From positions 1-12,475 of the forward strand of contig CANFGA010000041.1 of the NCBI GenBank assembly GCA_947446335.1: DNA of 12,475 nt, written 5' to 3'. This document shows, piece after piece, positions 1 through 6,120 of the stretch; the first letter of the stretch is position 1; the number at the start of each line of letters is the position of its first letter. The notes below the pieces were generated by a model. It did not search any database and was not told the origin of the DNA. It saw nothing but the letters and a program-made list of their open reading frames with translations. The DNA comes from Oxalobacteraceae bacterium. GTDB lineage: Bacteria; Pseudomonadota; Gammaproteobacteria; Burkholderiales; Burkholderiaceae_D. Both the position numbers and the translations under genes were made by a program.

Positions 1-1071
1 CCGCGCCAGTTTCCAGGCCAGAAATACCTGGTCTGCAATAGCGACGAAGGCGAGCCGGGCACCTTCAAGGATCGCGACATCATCCGCTACAACCCGCATG
101 CGTTGATCGAAGGGATGATCATCGGCGCGTATGCGATGGGGATCACGGTCGGCTACAACTATATTCACGGCGAAATCTTTGCCGAATATGACCGTTTTGA
201 AGAGGCGCTGGAAGAAGCGCGCGCCGCCAATTTTCTCGGCGACAAGATCATGGGCACCGAGTTCAACTTCCAGTTGCACGCGGCCCACGGTTACGGCGCT
301 TACATCTGCGGCGAAGAAACGGCGCTGCTCGAATCGTTGGAAGGCAAGAAAGGCCAGCCGCGCTTCAAGCCACCATTCCCGGCCTCGTTCGGCCTGTACG
401 GCAAGCCGACCACGATCAACAACACCGAAACCTTCGCTGCAGTGCCGTTCGTGCTGAACATGGGTCCGGAGAGCTATCTGGCGATCGGCAAGCCGAACAA
501 TGGCGGCACCAAGATCTTTTCGATCTCGGGTGACGTCGAATTGCCTGGCAATTACGAAGTGCCGCTGGGCACGCCGTTCGCCAAGCTGTTGGAGTTGGCC
601 GGTGGCATGCGCGGTGGCAAGAAAATCAAGGCCGTCATTCCAGGCGGTTCGTCCGCACCGGTGATTCGCGGCGACCTGATGATGGACACCAACCTCGATT
701 ACGACTCGATCGCGAAAGCCGGTTCGATGCTCGGTTCGGGCGCGGTCATCGTCATGGATGACACGCGCTGCATGGTCAAGTCCTTGCTGCGCCTGTCGTA
801 TTTCTATTTTGAAGAGTCATGCGGCCAGTGCACGCCGTGCCGTGAAGGCACCGGCTGGATGTACCGGATGATCCATCGGATCGAAAATGGCCAGGGTCGC
901 GCTGACGATCTGGACTTGCTCAATTCGATCGCCGACAACATCCAGGGCCGCACCATTTGCGCGCTCGGCGATGCGGCGGCGATGCCGGTGCGCGCCTTCA
1001 TCAAGAATTTCCGTGATGAATTTGAATATCACATCGAGCACAAGCATTGCTTAGTGCCCGCTTACATCTAA
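1..1071 (+). CDS. nuoF: NADH-quinone oxidoreductase subunit F (NuoF), 5'-truncated
   Basis: NuoF oxidises NADH: it binds NADH and FMN at the cytoplasmic tip of complex I and passes electrons through the N3 [4Fe-4S] cluster to the NuoG chain. The frame is open from base 1, so the gene begins upstream. The 356 visible residues are about 75 short of the usual ~430, and the missing part includes the glycine-rich FMN/NADH loop. Visible motifs are NSDEGEPGTFKDRD (visible residues 13-26), AYICGEETALLESLEGKKGQ in the nucleotide-binding fold, and the N3 ligands in ESCGQCTPCREGTGW (Cys 274, 277 and 280) with Cys 320 in TICALGDAAAMP. The first ATG in the window (103) is internal and not the start. The gene ends in TAA, 22 bases before nuoG. 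Nothing visible is broken; the truncation is only the window edge. Confidence 0.97.
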   Translation, partial: PRQFPGQKYLVCNSDEGEPGTFKDRDIIRYNPHALIEGMIIGAYAMGITVGYNYIHGEIFAEYDRFEEALEEARAANFLGDKIMGTEFNFQLHAAHGYGAYICGEETALLESLEGKKGQPRFKPPFPASFGLYGKPTTINNTETFAAVPFVLNMGPESYLAIGKPNNGGTKIFSISGDVELPGNYEVPLGTPFAKLLELAGGMRGGKKIKAVIPGGSSAPVIRGDLMMDTNLDYDSIAKAGSMLGSGAVIVMDDTRCMVKSLLRLSYFYFEESCGQCTPCREGTGWMYRMIHRIENGQGRADDLDLLNSIADNIQGRTICALGDAAAMPVRAFIKNFRDEFEYHIEHKHCLVPAYI

Positions 1072-1093
1072 CCTCGGTCAGGTAACGATCACC

Positions 1094-3439
1094 ATGGTTG
1101 AAATCGAATTAGACGGAAAAAAAGTCTCGGTCCCCGCCGGTAGCATGCTGATGGATGCCGCCAACAAGCTGGGCACGTATATCCCGCATTTTTGCTATCA
1201 CAAGAAATTGTCGATCGCCGCCAACTGCCGCATGTGCCTGGTCGAAGTGGAGAAGGCGCCCAAGCCTTTGCCTGCTTGCGCCACGCCAGTGTCGGCCGGC
1301 ATGATCGTGCGCTCGAACAGTGAAAAGGCAGTCCAGGCGCAAAAGAGCGTGATGGAATTCTTGCTCATCAATCATCCGCTCGACTGCCCGATCTGCGATC
1401 AGGGCGGCGAATGCCAGCTGCAAGATCTGGCGGTCGGTTACGGCAAGTCGGCTTCGCGCTACGAAGAAGACAAGCGCGTCGTGGTGCCCAAGGATGCCGG
1501 TCCGCTGGTATCGATGAAGGAAATGGCACGCTGCATCCATTGCACCCGTTGCGTGCGTTTTGGCCAGGAAGTGGCCGGCGTGATGGAACTGGGGATGCTG
1601 GGTCGCGGCGAACACGCCGAGATCACCACCTTTGTCGGTCAAGCGGTCAGCTCCGAAATGTCGGGCAACATGATCGACCTGTGTCCGGTCGGCGCGCTGA
1701 CATCGAAGCCATTTCGCTACAGCGCCCGCACCTGGGAATTATCGCGTCGCAAGTCGGTCAGTCCGCACGACGGCTTGGGCAGCAACCTGATCGTGCAAGT
1801 GAAAAGCGGCAAGGTCATGCGCGTTTTGCCTCTGGAAAACGAAGCGGTCAATGAATGCTGGATCTCGGACAAGGATCGCTTCTCGTACGAAGGCCTCCAC
1901 AGCGCTGAACGTCTCACAAACCCGATGCTCAAGCAGGGCGGCGTCTGGAAAGAAGTCGACTGGCAAACCGCGCTTGAATACGTCGCGCACGGCTTGAAGA
2001 ACATCAAGCATGAACATGGCGCCGACGCCATCGCCGCAGTCGCAACGCCTCACTCGACGCTGGAAGAGCTGGCCCTGTTGAACAAGGTCGTCACCGGCCT
2101 GGGTTCGAACAACATCGATGTCCGCCTGCGCCAGCAAGACTTCGCGCAAGACGGCACGGTCTTGCCTTGGCTGGGGATGCCGATCGCCGAATTCGCGAAC
2201 ATCCGCTCGGCCTTCGTCATCGGTTCGTTCTTGCGCAAGGATCATCCCTTGCTGGCCACGCGCTTGCGCGCTGCAGTGAAAAGCGGCGCCAAACTGTCGA
2301 TATTGCACGCCAGTGACGACGACCTGTTGATTCCAGTCGCCAACAAGATCATCGCTGCACCATCGAACTGGCTCGCTGCCTTGTCGGACGTCGTCGCTGC
2401 AGTGGCCAAGGCGCGCGAAATCGCTGCGCCTGCCGGTTTTGAAGCGATCGTGCCGTCGGTCGAAGCTTGCGCGATTGCCGCCAGCCTGATGGCTGCCGGT
2501 GCCGACAACAGCCGCGGCGCGGTATTGCTCGGCAATGCAGCGGTGCAGCATCCGCAGGCATCAAGCCTGCACGCGGCAGCGCAGTGGATCGCCGAACATA
2601 CCGGCGCTGCGCTCGGTCATCTGACCGAGGCTGCCAACACGGTCGGCGCAAGTTTGGTCAATGCCGATCTGCCAGCGCAGCCGGCGCCAGCGTTTGCCGT
2701 GCCGAAGAAAGCGTATCTGCTGTTCAACGCGGAACCGGAACTCGATTGCGCCAACCCGCAGTTGGCTCGCGCGGCACTCAAGCAAGCCGAGATGGTAATC
2801 GTGATGTCAGCCTTCAAGCACGGCATGGATTACGCCGACGTGCTGTTGCCGATCGCGCCATTCACCGAGACTTCGGGCACCTTCATCAATTGTGAAGGCC
2901 GGGTCCAGAGTTTCAATGGCACCGTCAAGCCGCTGGCCGACACCCGTCCGGGCTGGAAGGCGCTGCGCGTGCTGGGCAATATCCTGGGCTTGTCCGGTTT
3001 CGACTATGACACCTCCGAGCAAGTGCGCGACGAAATCCTGGGCGCCAACGTGTTCGATGTCTCCGGCCGCTTGAACAATGTTTCGCAGCAGCCGATGCTG
3101 GCCGCTGCCTACGGTGTATCGACGCAGTTGGAGCGCCTCAGCGACGTGCCGATCTATTTCGCCGACGCCATCGTGCGGCGCGCCGAAGCGCTGCAAACCA
3201 CGCCCGACGCACAAATACCGCAGGCGCATCTGCCTGCCGCGCTGGCGCTGCAACTGGGTGTAGCCGCTGGCGATATCGTCAAGCTGACGCAAGGCGAGGG
3301 CAGCGCTCTGCTGGTTGCCGCGATCGATGCCAAGTTGCCAGGCAATGTCGTGCGCGTTGCTGCGGCGCATGCCGCAACGGCGATGCTGGGCGCGATGTTC
3401 GGACCGATCACCGTTGAAAAAACAGGGGAGAAAATCTGA
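1094..3439 (+). CDS. nuoG: NADH-quinone oxidoreductase subunit G (NuoG)
   Basis: NuoG is the largest peripheral-arm subunit and carries the electron wire from NuoF towards NuoI. The N-terminal part is a [2Fe-2S] ferredoxin domain with N1b ligands Cys34, 45, 48 and 62. The His-Cys3 N5 site follows (His94, Cys98, 101, 107 in HPLDCPICDQGGEC), then the N4 site (Cys147, 150, 153 in CIHCTRC, and Cys197 in CPVGALTSKP). From about residue 215 there is a molybdopterin-oxidoreductase-like domain, which in complex I is structural and has no Mo cofactor. The N7 cluster ligands found in E. coli NuoG are absent except Cys255. At 781 residues it is shorter than E. coli NuoG (~908) and resembles mitochondrial and betaproteobacterial versions. 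The ATG at 1094 has an AGG 11 bases upstream and opens directly on the ferredoxin fold. The stop overlaps nuoH by one base (TGATG), suggesting translational coupling. Confidence 0.98.
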   Translation: MVEIELDGKKVSVPAGSMLMDAANKLGTYIPHFCYHKKLSIAANCRMCLVEVEKAPKPLPACATPVSAGMIVRSNSEKAVQAQKSVMEFLLINHPLDCPICDQGGECQLQDLAVGYGKSASRYEEDKRVVVPKDAGPLVSMKEMARCIHCTRCVRFGQEVAGVMELGMLGRGEHAEITTFVGQAVSSEMSGNMIDLCPVGALTSKPFRYSARTWELSRRKSVSPHDGLGSNLIVQVKSGKVMRVLPLENEAVNECWISDKDRFSYEGLHSAERLTNPMLKQGGVWKEVDWQTALEYVAHGLKNIKHEHGADAIAAVATPHSTLEELALLNKVVTGLGSNNIDVRLRQQDFAQDGTVLPWLGMPIAEFANIRSAFVIGSFLRKDHPLLATRLRAAVKSGAKLSILHASDDDLLIPVANKIIAAPSNWLAALSDVVAAVAKAREIAAPAGFEAIVPSVEACAIAASLMAAGADNSRGAVLLGNAAVQHPQASSLHAAAQWIAEHTGAALGHLTEAANTVGASLVNADLPAQPAPAFAVPKKAYLLFNAEPELDCANPQLARAALKQAEMVIVMSAFKHGMDYADVLLPIAPFTETSGTFINCEGRVQSFNGTVKPLADTRPGWKALRVLGNILGLSGFDYDTSEQVRDEILGANVFDVSGRLNNVSQQPMLAAAYGVSTQLERLSDVPIYFADAIVRRAEALQTTPDAQIPQAHLPAALALQLGVAAGDIVKLTQGEGSALLVAAIDAKLPGNVVRVAAAHAATAMLGAMFGPITVEKTGEKI

Positions 3440-4512
3440 TGGCTCTGCCTGAATTCGTCACCACGATCAACACCACCGGGCAAAACCTGGTCGGTACCAC
3501 CTGGCCGTTTTTCTGGACGCTGATCAAGATCCTGTGCGTGACCTTGCCCTTGATGGGGCTGGTCGCCTACCTGACACTGTGGGAGCGCAAACTCTTGGGC
3601 TGGATCCAGATCCGGATCGGTCCGAACCGGGTTGGTCCCATGGGGCTGCTGCAGCCGATCGCCGATGCGCTCAAGCTGCTGTTCAAGGAAATCATCATTC
3701 CGACCAAGTCGAACAAGGTCTTGTTCGTCATCGGTCCGGTGTTGACCATCATGCCGGCGCTGGCCGCCTGGTCGGTGATCCCGTTCGGTCCTGAAGTGGT
3801 GCTGGCCAATGTCAACGCAGGTTTGCTGCTGCTGCTGGCGATCACGTCGATGGAAGTGTACGGCATCATCATCGCTGGTTGGGCTTCGAATTCGAAGTAC
3901 TCGTTCATGGGCGCGATGCGCGCCTCGGCCCAGATGGTTTCGTATGAAATCTCGATGGGTTTCGTGTTGGTGATCGTACTGATGGTGTCGGGCAGCTTGA
4001 ATTTCATCGATATCGTCAATGGCCAGACCCAAGGTTATTTCGCCGACAAGGGCTTGAACTTCCTGTCGTGGAACTGGTTGCCCTTGCTGCCGATGTTCGT
4101 CGTTTATCTGGTGTCAGGCTTGGCCGAATGCAACCGCCATCCGTTTGACGTCGTCGAGGGCGAGTCGGAGATCGTCGGCGGCCACATGGTCGAATACTCG
4201 GGTATGTCGTACGCGATGTTCTTCCTGGCCGAATACGCGAACATGATGCTGATCGCCGTGGTTGCCACACTGCTGTTCTTGGGTGGCTGGTCGTCGCCGT
4301 TGGAAGCGCTGAACTTCATCCCTGGCTGGATCTGGCTCGGCATCAAGGCTTTCTTCGTGGTGTCGCTGTTCATCTGGACCCGGGGCACGTTCCCGCGCTA
4401 TCGCTATGACCAGATCATGCGTCTGGGCTGGAAAGTGTTTATCCCGCTGACATTGGGTTATCTGGTGTTTGTCGCCGCCTGGATGCAGACATCCTGGAAT
4501 ATTTGGAAGTAA
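3439..4512 (+). CDS. nuoH: NADH-quinone oxidoreductase subunit H (NuoH)
   Basis: NuoH is the inner-membrane subunit that joins the two arms of complex I and forms the quinone entry channel and the start of the proton path. It has 357 residues and about eight hydrophobic membrane segments. Family landmarks visible are the first-loop motif ERKLLGWIQIRIGPNRVGP, the segment MEVYGIIIAGWASNSKYS, and the acidic quinone-site loop (residues 229-244) with Glu230, Asp237, Glu240, Glu242 and Glu244. In that loop Cys231 stands where Thr is usual (AECNRHPFD instead of AETNR). The ATG overlaps the nuoG stop by one base, with a strong AGGGGAG just upstream. A 16-base gap leads to nuoI. Length and motifs look complete; E. 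coli NuoH is about 325 residues. Confidence 0.98.
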   Translation: MALPEFVTTINTTGQNLVGTTWPFFWTLIKILCVTLPLMGLVAYLTLWERKLLGWIQIRIGPNRVGPMGLLQPIADALKLLFKEIIIPTKSNKVLFVIGPVLTIMPALAAWSVIPFGPEVVLANVNAGLLLLLAITSMEVYGIIIAGWASNSKYSFMGAMRASAQMVSYEISMGFVLVIVLMVSGSLNFIDIVNGQTQGYFADKGLNFLSWNWLPLLPMFVVYLVSGLAECNRHPFDVVEGESEIVGGHMVEYSGMSYAMFFLAEYANMMLIAVVATLLFLGGWSSPLEALNFIPGWIWLGIKAFFVVSLFIWTRGTFPRYRYDQIMRLGWKVFIPLTLGYLVFVAAWMQTSWNIWK

Positions 4513-4513
4513 T

Positions 4514-4518
4514 GGGAG
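4514..4518 (+). promoter_or_regulatory. Ribosome binding site of nuoI
   Basis: GGGAG lies 10 bases before the ATG at 4529 and decides the nuoI start. The same frame is open further upstream to an ATG at 4469, but that codon is inside nuoH and has no such site. Translation from 4529 gives MDKVKDFFGS, which fits NuoI N-termini. Confidence 0.7.
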
Positions 4519-4528
4519 CGCAATACGA

Positions 4529-5017
4529 ATGGACAAGGTAAAAGATTTTTTCGGCAGCCTGATGCTGGGCGAGTTATTAAAAGGCATGGCGCTGACCGGC
4601 AAGTACATGTTCGCGCGCAAGATCACCGTGCAATTTCCGGAAGAGAAAACGCCGCAGTCACCGCGCTTTCGGGGCTTGCATGCGCTGCGCCGTTATCCGA
4701 ACGGGGAAGAGCGCTGCATCGCCTGCAAGTTGTGCGAAGCGGTTTGCCCGGCGATGGCGATCACGATTGAGTCCGAGCAGCGCGACGACGGTTCGCGCCG
4801 CACCACGCGCTATGACATCGATTTGACCAAATGCATCTTCTGCGGTTTTTGCGAAGAGTCATGCCCGGTCGATTCGATCGTCGAGACCCATGTGCTCGAA
4901 TACCACGGCGAAAAACGCGGCGACTTGTACTACACGAAAGAAATGCTGCTGGCCGTGGGCGACCGTTATGAAGACGAGATCGCAGCGGCACGGGCGGCCG
5001 ACGCGCCTTATCGCTAG
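4529..5017 (+). CDS. nuoI: NADH-quinone oxidoreductase subunit I (NuoI)
   Basis: NuoI is the 8Fe ferredoxin-type subunit that holds clusters N6a and N6b and relays electrons from NuoG towards N2 in NuoB, next to the quinone site. The protein has 162 residues. Two CxxCxxCxxxCP motifs are intact: CIACKLCEAVCP (Cys63, 66, 69, 73) and CIFCGFCEESCP (Cys102, 105, 108, 112). The N-terminal ~30 residues form the amphipathic helix expected to lie on the membrane (LGELLKGMALTGKYMFARK). The C-terminal part (LEYHGEKRGDLYYTKEMLLA) is typical of the family. The start at 4529 is preferred over an in-frame ATG at 4469 because of its GGGAG site and because 4469 lies within nuoH. A 111-base gap with a strong hairpin separates it from nuoJ. 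Confidence 0.98.
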   Translation: MDKVKDFFGSLMLGELLKGMALTGKYMFARKITVQFPEEKTPQSPRFRGLHALRRYPNGEERCIACKLCEAVCPAMAITIESEQRDDGSRRTTRYDIDLTKCIFCGFCEESCPVDSIVETHVLEYHGEKRGDLYYTKEMLLAVGDRYEDEIAAARAADAPYR

Positions 5018-5030
5018 AGCGCACCGGCCA

Positions 5031-5067
5031 GTCGCGCCAGTCAGCCGCAGCGGCTGGCCGGCGCGAC
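5031..5067 (+). other. Strong GC-rich hairpin between nuoI and nuoJ
   Basis: The left arm GTCGCGCCAGTCAGCCG (5031-5047) pairs with the right arm CGGCTGGCCGGCGCGAC (5051-5067) around a 3-base CAG loop. There are 15 Watson-Crick pairs, one G-U pair and one A-C mismatch. No T-run follows, so it does not look like a rho-independent terminator. It begins 13 bases after the nuoI stop and ends 61 bases before nuoJ. It could mark an mRNA processing or stability point between the electron-transfer and membrane-arm halves of the operon; this role is inference. Confidence 0.75.
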
Positions 5068-5128
5068 GCACCGTCAGCCGGTACGTCCGGGTGAATGATC
5101 GTTAATCTGTAGGTCTTCTGGGTTTGTC

Positions 5129-5761
5129 ATGGAATTTAAAACTGCTTTGTTTTACGTATTTGCGGCCATATTGATATTGGCTGCGACGCGCGTCATCACG
5201 GCCCCTAATCCGGTCCACGCAGCGCTGTTTCTGGTGCTGTCATTTTTTTCGGCCGCTGCCATCTGGTTGCTGCTGGAAGCGGAATTCCTGGCGCTGGTGC
5301 TGGTGCTGGTCTACGTGGGCGCGGTCATGGTGCTGTTCCTGTTCGTCGTCATGATGCTCGATATTAATATCGATCGGATGCGCAAGGGCTTCTGGGGCTA
5401 TCTGCCGCTGGCGGCCACGATCGGCGTCGTGATCGTGCTGGAAATGTCGGCGGTGCTGCTGCGCGGCTTCTGGGCTTACGACTTGCATCCGCCGGCCACC
5501 GCCGGCAACATCGGCGGCACCAAGGAACTGGGCATGCTGCTCTACACCCAATACGTCTATGCGTTTGAAATCGCTGCCGCAGTGCTGCTGGTGGCGATCA
5601 TCGCCGCAGTGTCGCTGACGCTCAGGAAACGCAAGGATACCAAACATTTCGATCCGAGCGAGGCCGTGCGCGTGAAGCGCAACGACCGTCTGCGCATCGT
5701 CAAGATGGATGCCGTGTCGAACCGCATCGTCGCCGACGCAAAAAACAAGGAAGCTCCATGA
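5129..5761 (+). CDS. nuoJ: NADH-quinone oxidoreductase subunit J (NuoJ)
   Basis: NuoJ (ND6 homologue) is a membrane-arm subunit beside NuoH, NuoA and NuoK; its third helix changes conformation during coupling. The 210-residue protein has five hydrophobic segments, at about residues 5-21, 28-48, 53-76, 90-110 and 143-165. The conserved third-helix motif is LVYVGAVMVLFLFVVMMLD (about residues 60-78), which contains the Tyr and Gly of the pi-bulge region. A charged tail of about 45 residues follows the last helix, making it longer than E. coli NuoJ (184). The ribosome binding site is weak (AGG at 5111, or TGGG close to the start). The TGA overlaps the nuoK ATG as ATGA, so coupled translation with nuoK is likely. 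Confidence 0.96.
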   Translation: MEFKTALFYVFAAILILAATRVITAPNPVHAALFLVLSFFSAAAIWLLLEAEFLALVLVLVYVGAVMVLFLFVVMMLDINIDRMRKGFWGYLPLAATIGVVIVLEMSAVLLRGFWAYDLHPPATAGNIGGTKELGMLLYTQYVYAFEIAAAVLLVAIIAAVSLTLRKRKDTKHFDPSEAVRVKRNDRLRIVKMDAVSNRIVADAKNKEAP

Positions 5762-6066
5762 CACTCACACTCTCGCACTTTCTGGTCCTGGGCGCGATCC
5801 TGTTCTCGATCGCGATCGTCGGCATCTTCTTGAACCGCAAGAACATCATCGTGCTCTTGATGGCGATCGAATTGATGCTGCTGGCGGTGAACATGAATTT
5901 CATCGCGTTCTCGCACTACATGGGCGACGCGGCAGGTCAGATCTTTGTTTTCTTCATCCTGACAGTGGCTGCGGCGGAAGCAGCGATCGGTCTGGCGATT
6001 CTGGTGATCATGTTCCGCAATCTGGACACGATCAATGTCGAAGATCTGGATAGCCTGAAGGGCTAA
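5758..6066 (+). CDS. nuoK: NADH-quinone oxidoreductase subunit K (NuoK)
   Basis: NuoK (ND4L homologue) is a small three-helix membrane subunit related to MrpC antiporter proteins and carries buried glutamates of the proton path. The 102-residue protein has hydrophobic segments at about 4-24, 28-48 and 60-85. Glu38 in LLMAIELMLLAVNMNF and Glu74 in AAAEAAIGLAILV match the two conserved membrane glutamates (E36 and E72 in E. coli). The length matches the family (~100). AAGGAAG at 5747-5753 lies just before the ATG, and the gene overlaps the end of nuoJ by four bases. The gap to nuoL is 54 bases. Confidence 0.97.
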   Translation: MTLTLSHFLVLGAILFSIAIVGIFLNRKNIIVLLMAIELMLLAVNMNFIAFSHYMGDAAGQIFVFFILTVAAAEAAIGLAILVIMFRNLDTINVEDLDSLKG

Positions 6067-6082
6067 GGACATGAACTGTCCT
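6066..6082 (+). other. Small hairpin after nuoK
   Basis: AGGACA (6066-6071) and TGTCCT (6077-6082) form a perfect 6-bp stem with a 5-base loop, starting on the last base of the nuoK stop. CG and four T follow. It resembles a weak terminator or attenuator, but the stem is short and only half GC, so full termination inside the operon is unlikely. Confidence 0.35.
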
Positions 6083-6120
6083 CGTTTTCTAACCTCGAAT
6101 AATAACGATTAAGGTTCATC

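Noticed and set aside
1071..1083. ACCT/AGGT mini-hairpin covering the nuoG ribosome binding site
   Set aside because: A 4-bp stem is expected by chance and is too weak to matter.
1109..4032. Several long - strand frames opposite nuoG and nuoH (for example 1739-2551, 2807-3370 and 3154-4032)
   Set aside because: They overlap strongly supported genes, have no recognisable domains, and show the same antisense-shadow composition.
4469..4528. Upstream in-frame start for NuoI
   Set aside because: The codon lies inside nuoH with no ribosome binding site, and the added residues do not look like a NuoI N-terminus. The ATG at 4529 has GGGAG in the right place.
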